Counted from the stretch's first letter, positions 30,010-41,242 are shown. The stretch: DNA of 64,000 bases from Patulibacter americanus DSM 16676 (GCF_000420025.1 NZ_ATUD01000008.1:1-64000), one strand, 5' to 3'. Made by a program: numbers and translations. Notes: generated by a model not told the origin, from the letters alone.

Positions 30010-30095
30010 GGGCGGGGCCTGACGGGCGGTCGGGGGCGACGGGTCCCCGACCCAACGGTAGACGGTCGGCGGGCGGAGCCCGCGTCGTCGCCTCC

Positions 30096-30149
30096 GATAC
30101 GGCCGGGGGGTATCTCTCGGCTCGACCGTAGCACACCCCCCGGGGGTAT
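30096..30149. promoter_or_regulatory. CsoR-like copper operator repeats
   Basis: GGGGGTAT occurs at 30106-30113 and 30142-30149, the reverse complement of ATACCCCC, a half-site typical of the copper repressor CsoR. The second copy sits in ACCCCC-C-GGGGGT (30135-30147), a 13-base palindrome; the first lies in GATAC-N9-GTATC (30096-30114). Both are upstream of the copper operon starting at 30009. No CsoR gene is in the window. Confidence 0.6.
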
Positions 30150-30454
30150 TGAACTCGCGGGCTGGACGGGGTTCGTCCCCCGAACTCCTCACCGAACGAC
30201 GGTCCAGGACGAAGGACCCGTGGGAGCAGCACGCGGCGCCGCTCACCAGCCTGCGCGAGGACCAGCGCGTGAGGCGCTTCGCGCCGATCGCGCGGGAGAG
30301 CACGGCCGGGATCTCGAACCCCAGCGCGTTCCGCACCCACGTCGAGGTCCGCCCGGGCAGGCATACCCACGCGGCCAAGAGCGTGGGGGACGAGGACCTC
30401 GAGAACCCGAGCCCCGGCCCGTTCTGGCTGGCCCGCGGGTTCCACGTCCGCTGA
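30149..30454 (+). CDS. small hypothetical protein or gene remnant
   Basis: An open frame of 101 codons with a TTG start inside the CsoR-like operator. From about base 30215 on, nearly all third positions are G or C ([18 protein letters not shown]... [12 protein letters not shown]), the pattern of real coding sequence here, whereas the first 20 codons lack it. No ATG or GTG start and no ribosome site is seen upstream of that part. It may be the end of a decayed gene or a short gene with an unseen start. No family recognised. Confidence 0.35.
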   Translation: MNSRAGRGSSPELLTERRSRTKDPWEQHAAPLTSLREDQRVRRFAPIARESTAGISNPSAFRTHVEVRPGRHTHAAKSVGDEDLENPSPGPFWLARGFHVR

Positions 30455-30518
30455 CCCGAGCCCCGGCCCCGGCGCGCGCGGGACGCCACAGGCCGGGGCG
30501 CCCGGGGTCGTCGGGCAC

Positions 30519-30534
30519 GCCGGGTGCGCCCGGC
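30519..30534. terminator. hairpin downstream of the UvrA-like gene
   Basis: GCCGGG-TGCG-CCCGGC forms a 6-base stem in very GC-rich sequence 22 bases beyond the UvrA-like stop. It could end transcription from either side; the surrounding 30455-30555 contains several overlapping GC inverted repeats and no gene. Confidence 0.35.
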
Positions 30535-30555
30535 ACGCCCGGCCCCCGGCGTCCG

Positions 30556-32982
<2,427 letters not shown>

Positions 32983-32986
32983 GGGG

Positions 32987-33397
32987 TCAGCGGGGCTCCT
33001 GGATGCGGATCATGTTTCCCGAGGGGTCCCGGAACGCGCAGTCGCGCACGCCGTAGGGCTGGTCCGTCGGCTCCTGGACGACCTCGGCGTCGCCGGCCTG
33101 CAGGCGCGCGAAGACCCCGTCGACGTCGTCCGTGGCCAGGTTGACGCTGGCGAACGTGCCCTTGGCCATCATCTCGGCGACGACCTTCCGCTCGTCGTCG
33201 GTCATGCCCGGCGTGGCCTCCGGCGGGTAGAGCACGATGGACGTGCCCGGCTGCTCCGGGGGACCGACGGTGATCCAGTGCATCCCGCCGTACTCGACGT
33301 CGGCGCGCACCTCGAAGCCGAGCGTGTCGCGGTAGAAGGCCGTCGAGACCTCCGCGTCGTCGTGGGGCAGCATGGTCTGGAAGATCGTGAGGCTCAT
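32987..33397 (-). CDS. VOC (glyoxalase/extradiol dioxygenase) family protein
   Basis: 136 aa. It opens LTIFQTMLPHDDAEVSTAFYRDTLGFEVRADV and closes CAFRDPSGNMIRIQE, the normal VOC fold ends. MHWITVGPPEQPGTSIVLYPPEA is a stretch I have seen in proteins paired with an AraC regulator. The metal-site residues are not obvious. It probably acts as a small-molecule dioxygenase-like or binding protein. Its start is 9 bases from the AraC gene stop, and the two form a unit found in many actinobacteria. Confidence 0.85.
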   Translation of the reverse strand: MSLTIFQTMLPHDDAEVSTAFYRDTLGFEVRADVEYGGMHWITVGPPEQPGTSIVLYPPEATPGMTDDERKVVAEMMAKGTFASVNLATDDVDGVFARLQAGDAEVVQEPTDQPYGVRDCAFRDPSGNMIRIQEPR

Positions 33398-33406
33398 GGG
33401 ACGAAC

Positions 33407-33850
33407 CTATGCGGGGTCGGGGACACGCGCTTCTCGATTCCTGATCGGTCGGGTGATCTGCTTGGCGACGCACGGCGCCATGCCCACCGTCGCCCCGGCC
33501 GCCTCACGCCGGTAGACGCTCGGAGGCACGCCGACGAGCTCGGTGAACCGCGTGCTGAACGTGCCCAGGGACGAGAAGCCGACGGCGAAGCAGGCCTCGG
33601 TGACGCTGTGGTCGCCGGCCCGCAGCAGCGCCATCGCCCGCTCGATGCGGCGGGTCATGAGGTACGAGTACGGCGACTCGCCGTAGGCCTTGCGGAACTG
33701 CCGGCTGAGGTGCCCGGCCGACACGTGCGCGCCGCGGGCGAGCGCCTCCACGTCGAGCGGCTGGGCGTACTCGCGGTCGATCCGGTCGCGCACCCGACGC
33801 AGACGGGCGAGATCGCGCAGGTGCTCGGCCCGGGCGGGATCGGTGCTCAC
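33407..33850 (-). CDS. AraC-family transcriptional regulator
   Basis: 147 aa, GTG start at 33850 (VSTDPARAEHLRDL), the usual beginning of this short AraC type; a longer frame to 33910 exists. Two helix-turn-helix motifs are visible: DVEALARGAHVSAGHLSRQFRK and VTEACFAVGFSSLGTFSTRF, with SPYSYLMTRRIERAMALL between them. There is no separate ligand domain, and the C-terminal CVAKQITRPIRNREA tail is typical of the subgroup. It probably regulates the downstream VOC gene. Confidence 0.9.
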   Translation of the reverse strand: MSTDPARAEHLRDLARLRRVRDRIDREYAQPLDVEALARGAHVSAGHLSRQFRKAYGESPYSYLMTRRIERAMALLRAGDHSVTEACFAVGFSSLGTFSTRFTELVGVPPSVYRREAAGATVGMAPCVAKQITRPIRNREARVPDPA

Positions 33851-33991
33851 GAGCGCGATCGTGCCACAAACGCCCCGGCCGAGCACGGTGTACATGCCGG
33901 ACGCGGACACCGTGCGTCCGCGGATCCGTACGGGCGCCCGTTCGTCGCGCGGGCCGCCGCCCGGGGTCCGCCACGCCGGCGGTCCCCGCCC

Positions 33992-34873
33992 TCACGCCTG
34001 CAGCGCCAGGCGCGCGAACGCGTCCACCATCGGCCGCGCCTCGCCCTCGCGGTGCAGCAGCACGAGCTCGCTGGTCACGCGGGTCTCGTCGAGGGCGACG
34101 CAGGCGACGTCGTCCGTGGCGATCCGGCGCACGCAGGCGGGGGCGATCGTCACGCCGAGGCCCGCGCCGACGAGTCGCAGGATCGTGAGCCAGTGCGAGG
34201 CCTCGTGGGCCACGGTCGGACGGAACCCGTGCTCCTCGCAGAGGGTCAGCGGCTTCTCGAACGCCCGCACCCCGCCGCTGCGCGGCGGGGACACGAACGG
34301 CGTGCCCTCGAGCGCGGCGACGGAGACGGAGGCGTCGCCCGCGTGCGGGTGGCCGGCGGGCAGCACGGCCACGAACGGCTCGTCGGTCAGCGTGGTGGCG
34401 ACGAGCCCGCCGGTCGGCTCGGGGTCGCGCACGATGCCGAGGTCGACGTCCCCCGCCAGGAGCCCCGCGATGACCTGCGAGGTGTGCGACTCGTGCAGCC
34501 GCAGCTGGACGCCGGGATAGGCGTCGAGGTGGCGGCGGAGGATGCCCGGGAGCGTGGTGAGCGTGGCCGAGCCGACGAACCCGACGTTGAGCAGCCCCGT
34601 CTCGCCGCGGCCGATGGAGCGGGCCTCGTGCACGTCGGCCTCGACGTTGCGCAGCGTGCGGCGGGCCCGGTCCAGGAACGCGGTGCCCGCGGCGGTCAGC
34701 CGCACGGACCGCGACGTGCGGGCGAGCAGCTCGCAGCCCACGGCCTCCTCGAGCCGCCGGATCGCCTGGGACAGCGGCGGCTGGGCCATGTGCAGGCGCT
34801 CGGCGGCGCGGCCGAAGTGCAGCTCCTCGGCGACGGCCACGAAGTAGCGGAGGTGCCGGAGCTCCACATCCAT
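33992..34873 (-). CDS. LysR-family transcriptional regulator
   Basis: 293 aa. RHLRYFVAVAEELHFGRAAERLHMAQPPLSQAIRRLEE (about residues 6-43) is the LysR winged helix. Residues 90-290 form the two-lobed inducer domain, with GLLNVGFVGSATLTTLPGIL and VDLGIVRDPEP typical of regulators of aromatic acid catabolism (CatR/BenM-like). The inducer is unknown. It diverges from the acetyltransferase gene, and a symmetrical site covers its own start codon, which suggests autorepression. Confidence 0.92.
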   Translation of the reverse strand: MDVELRHLRYFVAVAEELHFGRAAERLHMAQPPLSQAIRRLEEAVGCELLARTSRSVRLTAAGTAFLDRARRTLRNVEADVHEARSIGRGETGLLNVGFVGSATLTTLPGILRRHLDAYPGVQLRLHESHTSQVIAGLLAGDVDLGIVRDPEPTGGLVATTLTDEPFVAVLPAGHPHAGDASVSVAALEGTPFVSPPRSGGVRAFEKPLTLCEEHGFRPTVAHEASHWLTILRLVGAGLGVTIAPACVRRIATDDVACVALDETRVTSELVLLHREGEARPMVDAFARLALQA

Positions 34874-34886
34874 ACGCCGAGCGTAT
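34872..34886. promoter_or_regulatory. LysR-type palindrome over the regulator start codon
   Basis: ATACGC-CGA-GCGTAT is a perfect 6-base-arm inverted repeat that fits the T-N11-A LysR box (T34873, A34885). It overlaps the first codon of the LysR gene and lies 57 bases before the divergent acetyltransferase ATG. Confidence 0.55.
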
Positions 34887-34942
34887 AGATGGAGACCAAC
34901 GGGATACTGGACCTCTGGATCGCGACGCGCTGCAATGGAGCC

Positions 34943-35452
34943 ATGGAGATCGAGGTCAGGCCGATGCGCACCGCCGAGGACGCCGAGGCGTTCCGGCGGC
35001 TCAATCTGGAGTGGATCGGGGCGCACTTCGTCGTCGAGGAGCGGGACCGGCAGCAGCTCGCCGACCCGGTGGCCGCGTACATCGAGCCGGGCGGCGAGAT
35101 CCTCGTGGCCGAGCTCGACGGCGTGGTGGGTGGGTGCGTGGCGATCGTGCCCGACGGCACCGGGGCCTACGAGCTCTCGAAGATGGCGGTCGCCCCCGAG
35201 CTCCGCGGCCACGGTGCCGGGCGACGGCTGCTGAACGCCGCGGTCGACCGGGCCCGTGAGCTCGGGGCCACGTCGCTCTTCCTCGGCAGCTCCACCGGCC
35301 TCGAGGCCGCCGTGCACCTGTACGAGGCGGTCGGCTTCCGCCACGTCCCGCGCGAGAGCCTCCACATGCCCTACGCGCGGGCGTCGGTGTTCATGCGGAT
35401 GGAGCTGACGCCCGCGCCGGCGACGGCGGGCGACGCCGGGGTTGCCCGCTGA
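34943..35452 (+). CDS. GNAT-family N-acetyltransferase
   Basis: 169 aa from ATG 34943 (MEIEVRPMRTAEDAEAF); a frame open to 34889 would overlap the LysR operator region. ELSKMAVAPELRGHGAGRRLLNAAV holds the acetyl-CoA loop (R-G-H-G-A-G) and AVHLYEAVGFRHVP the C-terminal motif. The middle VAAYIEPGGEILVAELDGVVGGCVAI is the standard beta2-beta4 region. The target is unknown. It is divergent from the LysR gene and is the likely regulated target. Confidence 0.85.
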   Translation: MEIEVRPMRTAEDAEAFRRLNLEWIGAHFVVEERDRQQLADPVAAYIEPGGEILVAELDGVVGGCVAIVPDGTGAYELSKMAVAPELRGHGAGRRLLNAAVDRARELGATSLFLGSSTGLEAAVHLYEAVGFRHVPRESLHMPYARASVFMRMELTPAPATAGDAGVAR

Positions 35453-35524
35453 GCGGGTCCGTGGTCTCCTTCCCCGGGTGTGTGAGCGCCCGCGGGAGCC
35501 GAATCGCCCTGGGCCGCGCCCGTG

Positions 35525-36472
35525 ATGCCCCTGCTCTTGTCGACGGTCTGCACCGCGGCGCTCGCCGTCGGCGCGGGTCGTCTGGCCCGGCAGGCGTGGG
35601 GGTGGGGCGACGCGATGCCCGCCCGGTTCATCGGACTGGAGAACCTGTACCGGATCGCGCCCGCGATGACCCTGTTCTGCGGCGGGCTGGCCGCGTTCTT
35701 CGGGTTCCTCGCGCTGACCCACCGGGCGCTGAACGCGGACGGCGGCGCGGCGACGTGGCAGCTCGTCGTGGTCGCGCCGGCCGGCGTGGTCGCGGCGGTC
35801 GGCTGCCTCTCCGTCCTCACCATCCCGTCCTGGGACCGCCCGCGGCTGCTGATTCCCCCGGCGCTGCGGGGCGGGCAGTCGCGGGTGCGTGACGAGCCCT
35901 TGGCCGCCGTGCCGCGTTCCGCCGCCCACGGCGTCGACGGGTCCGTGCCGGACGACGTGGACGCCCGGCCGTGGCGGCGCGGCGAGGACCCGCGGTTCGC
36001 CGGCGACCGCGAGCGGCGTCGCCGGCGCGAGCTCGCCGTGGCGATGTTCACCGTCCCGATGCTGTTCGCAGCAGTCGGCACGGTCCTCGGCGCCGGGGCC
36101 CGCGGCGACGGCGGGATCGTCTCCCCGCAGCTCGCCTTCGCGTCCTTCGTCGGCGTGGGCGCGGCGCTGTGCACCTACGGGGCGCTGATCCTCACGCGCC
36201 GGCTCCCGTCGGTCCTCCACGGCGCGATCCCGCGACGCACGGCCGGGCTCGCGGTGCTCACGGTGGGCGCCGGGGCGTTCGCCGTCGGCGCGGCCGCCGC
36301 GGGGGACGTCGTCCCGATCGTGGCCGCAACGGTCGGCTCGGTGGCGCTCTGCGCGCTGGCCGCCCGCGTGACGCGATCGGACGCACGGGCGGCCGGCGCC
36401 CTGCCGAGGGTCGCGGCCCTCGTGCTCGGCGCCGTGCTCTGGAGCACCGTCGTCGTGCTGGTGCTTCCGTAG
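35525..36472 (+). CDS. multi-pass membrane protein, unknown function
   Basis: 315 aa. Three hydrophobic segments in the first 105 residues (MPLLLSTVCTAALAVGAG, MTLFCGGLAAFFGFLAL, LVVVAPAGVVAAVGCLSV), a polar Arg/Asp-rich loop of about 65 residues, then five to six more segments from VAMFTVPMLFAAVGTVLG to VLGAVLWSTVVVLVLP. No recognised domain. GTG 35522 immediately before ATG 35525 could also start it. No operon partner; a 110-base gap separates it from the next gene. Confidence 0.65.
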   Translation: MPLLLSTVCTAALAVGAGRLARQAWGWGDAMPARFIGLENLYRIAPAMTLFCGGLAAFFGFLALTHRALNADGGAATWQLVVVAPAGVVAAVGCLSVLTIPSWDRPRLLIPPALRGGQSRVRDEPLAAVPRSAAHGVDGSVPDDVDARPWRRGEDPRFAGDRERRRRRELAVAMFTVPMLFAAVGTVLGAGARGDGGIVSPQLAFASFVGVGAALCTYGALILTRRLPSVLHGAIPRRTAGLAVLTVGAGAFAVGAAAAGDVVPIVAATVGSVALCALAARVTRSDARAAGALPRVAALVLGAVLWSTVVVLVLP

Positions 36473-36582
36473 GTCGTCGCCGGCCCGCCCGTGCCCCGTA
36501 GGCTGCGCGGCGTGCCGCCGCCTTGGGCCCGCGTGACGGAGCGATCCGTGGGCCGTGGTCGGGCGCCGCGTAGGGTGCGGTC

Positions 36583-37905
36583 ATGGACGTGGCCGTGGTG
36601 GGTGGGGGAGTCGTCGGGCTGAGCGTCGCCGAGGCGCTCGCCCGCCGGGGAGCGGAGGTCGTCGTACTGGACGCCGGCGCGTTCGGCGCCGGTGCCTCCG
36701 CCGGCAACGCGGGGTGGGTCACCCCGGCGCTCACCGCCCCGGTCCCGGCGCCGGGCACGATGCGTCAGGCCGCCCGCTGGGCGCTGGACCCGGCCAGCCC
36801 GCTGCTCGTCCGGCCGAGCCTGCGCCCCGACTTCCTGCGCTGGAGCCTCCGGTTCTGGCGGAGCACGTCCGACGCGGGCTACGCGGCGGGCATGACGGCG
36901 CTGACCGCGTTGGCGACCCGCATCCTCGACGACTACGACCGCCTGGAGGACCTCGGCGTCGCGTTCGAGCACCACCGCGACGGGCTGCTCTGCGTCGGCC
37001 GAAGCGCGCACGCCGTCGCTGAGGAGCTCGCGACCCTGCGCGAGACGGCAGGCTGCGGCTACGCCGGGGCGATCGAGCCGCTGAGCCGGGACGAGGTGCT
37101 GGCGCAGGAGCCCGCGCTGCAGGCCTCCGCCGTCGCGGGCGGCATCCGCCTGCCCGCGGAGCGCCACGTCCGCCCCGAGAGCCTGGTCCGCGGGCTGGCG
37201 GCGCACCTGCGCGGGCGCGGCGTGGCCCTGCACGAGGGCGCGCGGGTCGACCGGCTCGAGGCCGTCCGTGGGCGGTGGCGCGTGCATCTCCCGGGCGCCG
37301 GGCCGCTCGACGTGGACAACGTCGTCGTCGCGACGGGCTGGGAGTCCGCGGCGCTGCTCGCTCCCCACGGCGTCCGGCTGCCCATGCAGGGCGGCAAGGG
37401 CTACAGCGTCACGGTGCCCGCACCGTCGCTCGTACCGCGGAGCCCGATCTACCTGCTCGAGGACAAGGTGGCGGTGAGCCCGTACGAGGGCGGACTGCGG
37501 CTGGCGGGGACGATGGAGCTCGGCTCGCGGTCCTCCGATCTGAACGACCGCCGGGTGGGCGCGATCGAGGCCGCCGGAGAGCGCGCGCTGGGGGACTGGT
37601 CGGCCGCGGGGGCCCAGCGGTGGGCGGGCTTCCGCCCGATGCTGCCCGACGGCTTGCCGGCGATCGGCCCCGTGCCCGGCCGGCCGGGCCTGCACGTCGC
37701 CACGGGCCACGCGATGCTCGGGGTGACGCTCGGTCCCACGACGGGCGAGGTGCTGGCCCCGACGGTGCTCGACGGCCGGCCGTCCCTCGAGCTGGCGCCG
37801 TTCTCGCCCGCGCGGTTCGGCAACCGGGCGGTGCCGCTGCGCCGGCGGCGCCGCGGGGCCGTCCGGGGCGGCGGGGCCGACCGGCCGGCCGCGGCCGCCC
37901 GCTAG
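36583..37905 (+). CDS. FAD-dependent D-amino acid dehydrogenase (DadA-like)
   Basis: 440 aa. VAVVGGGVVGLSVAEALARRG is the FAD-binding Rossmann motif near the N-terminus, with the acidic strand end VVVLDAG. SAGNAGWVTPALTAPVPAPG and RPSLRPDFLRWSLRFW are characteristic of DadA-type D-amino acid dehydrogenases, as is the late WAGFRPMLPDGLPAIGPVPG and HAMLGVTLGPTTGEVLA. It should oxidise D-amino acids to keto acids with electrons passed to the respiratory chain. The C-terminal 35 residues are Arg/Ala-rich. It may work with the M19 dipeptidase that follows. Confidence 0.9.
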   Translation: MDVAVVGGGVVGLSVAEALARRGAEVVVLDAGAFGAGASAGNAGWVTPALTAPVPAPGTMRQAARWALDPASPLLVRPSLRPDFLRWSLRFWRSTSDAGYAAGMTALTALATRILDDYDRLEDLGVAFEHHRDGLLCVGRSAHAVAEELATLRETAGCGYAGAIEPLSRDEVLAQEPALQASAVAGGIRLPAERHVRPESLVRGLAAHLRGRGVALHEGARVDRLEAVRGRWRVHLPGAGPLDVDNVVVATGWESAALLAPHGVRLPMQGGKGYSVTVPAPSLVPRSPIYLLEDKVAVSPYEGGLRLAGTMELGSRSSDLNDRRVGAIEAAGERALGDWSAAGAQRWAGFRPMLPDGLPAIGPVPGRPGLHVATGHAMLGVTLGPTTGEVLAPTVLDGRPSLELAPFSPARFGNRAVPLRRRRRGAVRGGGADRPAAAAR

Positions 37906-37998
37906 GCGGACGGCGCGGGGCCGCGCCCCGCCGCCGGTAGGGTCGGCCGCACCCCGCGGACGATTCGTCGGCGTCCGTCCCCCACGCAGGAGCCTGCC

Positions 37999-39033
37999 GT
38001 GTCCCCCTCCACGTTCCCCGTCCTCGACGGGCACCACGACGCCCTGACCCGCCCGTCGGCCGGGGACCTCGCGACGGGCCGACCCGACGGCCACTTCGAC
38101 CTGCCGCGCGCGGCGCGCGGCGGGGTGGTCGCCGCGTTCTGGGCCGTCTGGTGCGACGGGCCCGGCTCGGACCCCGTGCCCGACGAGGGCCCCGACGGCG
38201 CGTGGTCCGTGCCGCTGGCGCCGGAGGTCGGCCACGCCGACGGTGCGGCGCAGGCCACCCAGGCCGCCGGACGGCTCCTCGCGCTCGAGCGCGCCGGCCA
38301 CCTGCGGGTCGCCCGCGACGTCGGCGACCTCGACGCCGCGGCCTCCGGCGGACCGCACGCGGCGATCCTCCACCTCGAGGGCGCCGAGGCGATCGACCCC
38401 GGCCTCGAGGCGCTCGAGCTCTGGTACGCGGCGGGGCTGCGGTCCGTCGGTCCCGTGTGGAGCCGGCCGACGGCGTTCGGCGACGGCGTCGCGTTCCGCT
38501 TCCCGTCGAGCCCCGACACGGGTGGCGGCCTGACGGACGCGGGGCGGGCGCTCGTCCGCCGGTGCAACGCCATGGGGATCCTCGTCGACCTGAGCCACCT
38601 GACCGCCCGCGGGTTCGCGGACGTCGCGGCGGTCACGGACGCCCCGCTGGTCGCCACGCACTGCGGCGCGCACGCCGTCACCGCCGCGTCGCGCAACCTC
38701 ACGGACGACCAGCTCGACACCGTCGGTGCGACGGGTGGCCTGGTCGGCGTGCCCTACATCGTCGACTTCGTCCGGCCGGACGGTCAGAACGACGCCGACA
38801 CGCCCCTCTCGGCCGTCGTGGCCCACGTGCGCCACATCGCCGACCGCATCGGCGTGGACCACGTGGCGCTGGGCTCCGACTTCGACGGCGGGACCGTCCC
38901 CGAGCCCCTGGGCGACGTGGCCGGCGTCCCGCGGCTCCTCGACGCCCTGCGCGAGGACGGGTTCACCGACGACGAGGTGCGGCGGATCGCCTGGGAGAAC
39001 TGGCGGCGCGTGCTCGGGGCGACCTGGCGCTGA
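37999..39033 (+). CDS. M19-family membrane dipeptidase (renal dipeptidase type)
   Basis: 344 aa, GTG start at 37999 after CAGGAG. DGHHDALTR carries the first His-x-His/Asp-type metal pair, ILHLEGAEAI the bridging Glu, VATHCGAHAV and GSDFDGGTVPEP the later ligands and substrate Asp. These zinc enzymes split dipeptides, including those ending in a D-residue. No signal peptide is present, so it is probably cytoplasmic. Lying 93 bases after a D-amino acid dehydrogenase, it may feed D-amino acids to that enzyme (inference). Confidence 0.92.
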   Translation: MSPSTFPVLDGHHDALTRPSAGDLATGRPDGHFDLPRAARGGVVAAFWAVWCDGPGSDPVPDEGPDGAWSVPLAPEVGHADGAAQATQAAGRLLALERAGHLRVARDVGDLDAAASGGPHAAILHLEGAEAIDPGLEALELWYAAGLRSVGPVWSRPTAFGDGVAFRFPSSPDTGGGLTDAGRALVRRCNAMGILVDLSHLTARGFADVAAVTDAPLVATHCGAHAVTAASRNLTDDQLDTVGATGGLVGVPYIVDFVRPDGQNDADTPLSAVVAHVRHIADRIGVDHVALGSDFDGGTVPEPLGDVAGVPRLLDALREDGFTDDEVRRIAWENWRRVLGATWR

Positions 39034-39183
39034 CCGGGGCCGCCTGCCGGCAGGCGCGGGAGCGGGTGCAACCCACCGCTCCATGCCCAATGTATAGCGC
39101 ACACGGAGCCCTCATGAGGTCGCGACGGGTGCCCCATACTCGCCCGTCGCATGGCCAGGAACGACCGAAGCGGGGAGCGGAAG

Positions 39184-40653
39184 ATGCGCTGGACGGAGCA
39201 CGCGGTGGTGATCGCCGGGGGAGGCCCGGCGGGGATGATGCTGGGGGCCGAGCTGGCCCTGGCGGGGGTCGACGTCGCGATCGTGGAGCGACGGCCGGAC
39301 CACGAGTTGGCCGGCAACCGCGCCGGCGGGTTCCACACGCGGACGATCGAGGTCCTGGACCAGCGCGGGGTGGCGGACCGGTTCCTCGCGGAGGCGACGC
39401 TGCACCAGGCCGTCCCCTTCGGGACGACGATGCTCGACATGCGCGACCTGCCGACGCGCCACCCGTACTTCGTGGGCATCTGGCAGGCGCAGATCGAGCG
39501 GATCATGGCCGACTGGCTCGCCGAGCTGCCCGTGCGGATCTACCACGGATGCGAGGTGACGGGACTCGCGCAGGTCGACACCGGCGTCGACGTGGCGTTG
39601 GCGGACGGCGGGACGCTGCGGGCGGGGTACCTCGTCGGCTGCGACGGCGGACGGAGCCTGGTGCGCAAGGCCGCCGGGATCGCGTTCCCGGGGTGGGACG
39701 CGACACGCAGCAACCTGATCGCCGAGGCCCGGACCACGGAGGAGCCGCCGGCCGGCATGCGCAACGACGCCTCGGGCGTGCACGCGATCCAGATCCTCGA
39801 CGACGGCCGGGTCCGGATCGTGACGACGGAGCGCGAGGTCCGCACGGGGGCGGCGCCCACGCTCGACGACGTGCGCGCGGCGCTCGTGGCCGTGTACGGC
39901 TCGGACTTCGGCCTGCACGACCCCACGTGGGTCTCGCGCTTCACCGACGCCACGCGCCAGGCCGCGAGCTATCGCGCCGGCCGCGTGCTGCTCGCCGGCG
40001 ACGCGGCGCACGTCCACTACCCGGCGGGCGGGCAGGGCCTGAGCCTCGGGGTCCAGGACGCGGGCAACCTGGGGTGGAAGCTCGCCCAGGTGGTCCGCGG
40101 GATCTCGCCGGAGAGCCTGCTGGACACCTACCACGCGGAGCGTCACCCGGTCGGTGCACGGATCCTGCGCCACACGATGGCCCTAGGGGCGATGCAGCGC
40201 CGGGACGACCGCACGGACGCGCTAGTCGGGCTGGTCTCGGAGCTGGCGGAGCTCGACGAGCCGCGCCGTCGCCTGGTGACCACGAGCTCGGGGCTCGACA
40301 TCCGCTACGACCTCGGGGAGGGCCATCCCCTGCTCGGCCGCCGCATGCCCGACCTCGACCTACTGACCACCGAGGGACCGGTACGTACCTACGAGCTGCT
40401 GCACGACGCGCGGCCCGTGCTGCTGAACCTCGGCGCTCCGGGCGCGCTCGACCTCGGCACGTGGTCCGGACAGGTGCGGCTCGTCCAGGCGACCTACGCG
40501 GGGGAGTGGGTGCTCCCGGTGCTCGGCGTGGTGCCCGCCCCGAGTGCTGTCCTGATCCGCCCCGACGGGTACGTCTGCTGGGCGGGAGATGGCTCGGAGG
40601 AAGGGCTCGGGGACGCGTTGGCCGCGTGGTTCGGGATGGGTCCCACGGGATGA
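39184..40653 (+). CDS. FAD-dependent aromatic hydroxylase (class A monooxygenase)
   Basis: 489 aa. ATG 39184 is chosen for the GGGGAG site upstream; an ATG at 39151 adds 11 polar residues. AVVIAGGGPAGMMLGAELALAG is the FAD Rossmann motif, GCDGGRSLVRKAAGI the DG motif and LLAGDAAHVHYPAGGQGLSLGVQD the GD motif. The C-terminal thioredoxin-like domain begins near GRRMPDLDLLT and ends GYVCWAGDGSEEG, as in RdmE/PheA-type hydroxylases. It hydroxylates an aromatic ring with NAD(P)H and O2; the substrate is unknown. Confidence 0.92.
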   Translation: MRWTEHAVVIAGGGPAGMMLGAELALAGVDVAIVERRPDHELAGNRAGGFHTRTIEVLDQRGVADRFLAEATLHQAVPFGTTMLDMRDLPTRHPYFVGIWQAQIERIMADWLAELPVRIYHGCEVTGLAQVDTGVDVALADGGTLRAGYLVGCDGGRSLVRKAAGIAFPGWDATRSNLIAEARTTEEPPAGMRNDASGVHAIQILDDGRVRIVTTEREVRTGAAPTLDDVRAALVAVYGSDFGLHDPTWVSRFTDATRQAASYRAGRVLLAGDAAHVHYPAGGQGLSLGVQDAGNLGWKLAQVVRGISPESLLDTYHAERHPVGARILRHTMALGAMQRRDDRTDALVGLVSELAELDEPRRRLVTTSSGLDIRYDLGEGHPLLGRRMPDLDLLTTEGPVRTYELLHDARPVLLNLGAPGALDLGTWSGQVRLVQATYAGEWVLPVLGVVPAPSAVLIRPDGYVCWAGDGSEEGLGDALAAWFGMGPTG

Positions 40654-40831
40654 ACGGCCAGGTGGACGCTGACCGACGACCGGCAGCGTCCCCGGTCGCG
40701 GCGGATGCTCGGGGTGATCGCGCGAGCGTGACCACGACTCACGCCGGCCCCAATGTCGAGAGTCGCCGTCCCGCTCCGCTCATAGGGTGAAGGGCCCCGA
40801 GACGCGCGGCCCCCGAGATCAGGAGATCACC

Positions 40832-41242
40832 ATGCCGAAGTACCTGCTGCTCAAGCACTACAGCGGTGGCCCGGAGCCGCATCACCCGTTCGCGACCATG
40901 GACCAGTGGGCGCCGGAGGACGTCGACGCCCACATGGCGTTCCTGCGCAACGTGGCCGCGATGCTGCGCGAGAGCGGCGAGTACGTCGACGGTCAGGCGC
41001 TCACGCAGAAGCAGACGTGGGTGCGCTACGGCGGCCCGGATGCCGCCCCGGTCACCACGGAGGGCCCCCTGCCGGAGACGAACGACCTCGTGGCGGGCTG
41101 GTACATGGTCGACGTGGCGTCGTACGAGCGCGCGGTCGAGCTCGCGGCGTACATCTCGTCCGAGCCGGGGCCGGGCGGGGGGCCGCTCTACGAATGGATC
41201 GACGTACGCGAGGTCATGTCCGGTACCCCCGCTGAGGCCTGA
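40832..41242 (+). CDS. DGPF/YCII-related domain protein
   Basis: 136 aa, ATG after CAGGAG. MPKYLLLKHYSGG and MAFLRNVAAMLRESGEYVDGQAL, with GPLPETNDLVAGWYMVDVASYERAVELA, are the normal blocks of the DGPF (YCII-like) family. The family fold is a small ferredoxin-like dimer; an enzymatic role is unproven. It sits 5 bases before the ECF sigma factor gene, the standard pairing in actinobacteria, and is probably a target of or partner for that sigma factor. Confidence 0.9.
   Translation: MPKYLLLKHYSGGPEPHHPFATMDQWAPEDVDAHMAFLRNVAAMLRESGEYVDGQALTQKQTWVRYGGPDAAPVTTEGPLPETNDLVAGWYMVDVASYERAVELAAYISSEPGPGGGPLYEWIDVREVMSGTPAEA

Noticed and set aside
36175..39102. A 975-codon minus-strand open frame
   Set aside because: It is antisense to the DadA-like and M19 dipeptidase genes, both of which have full catalytic motifs.
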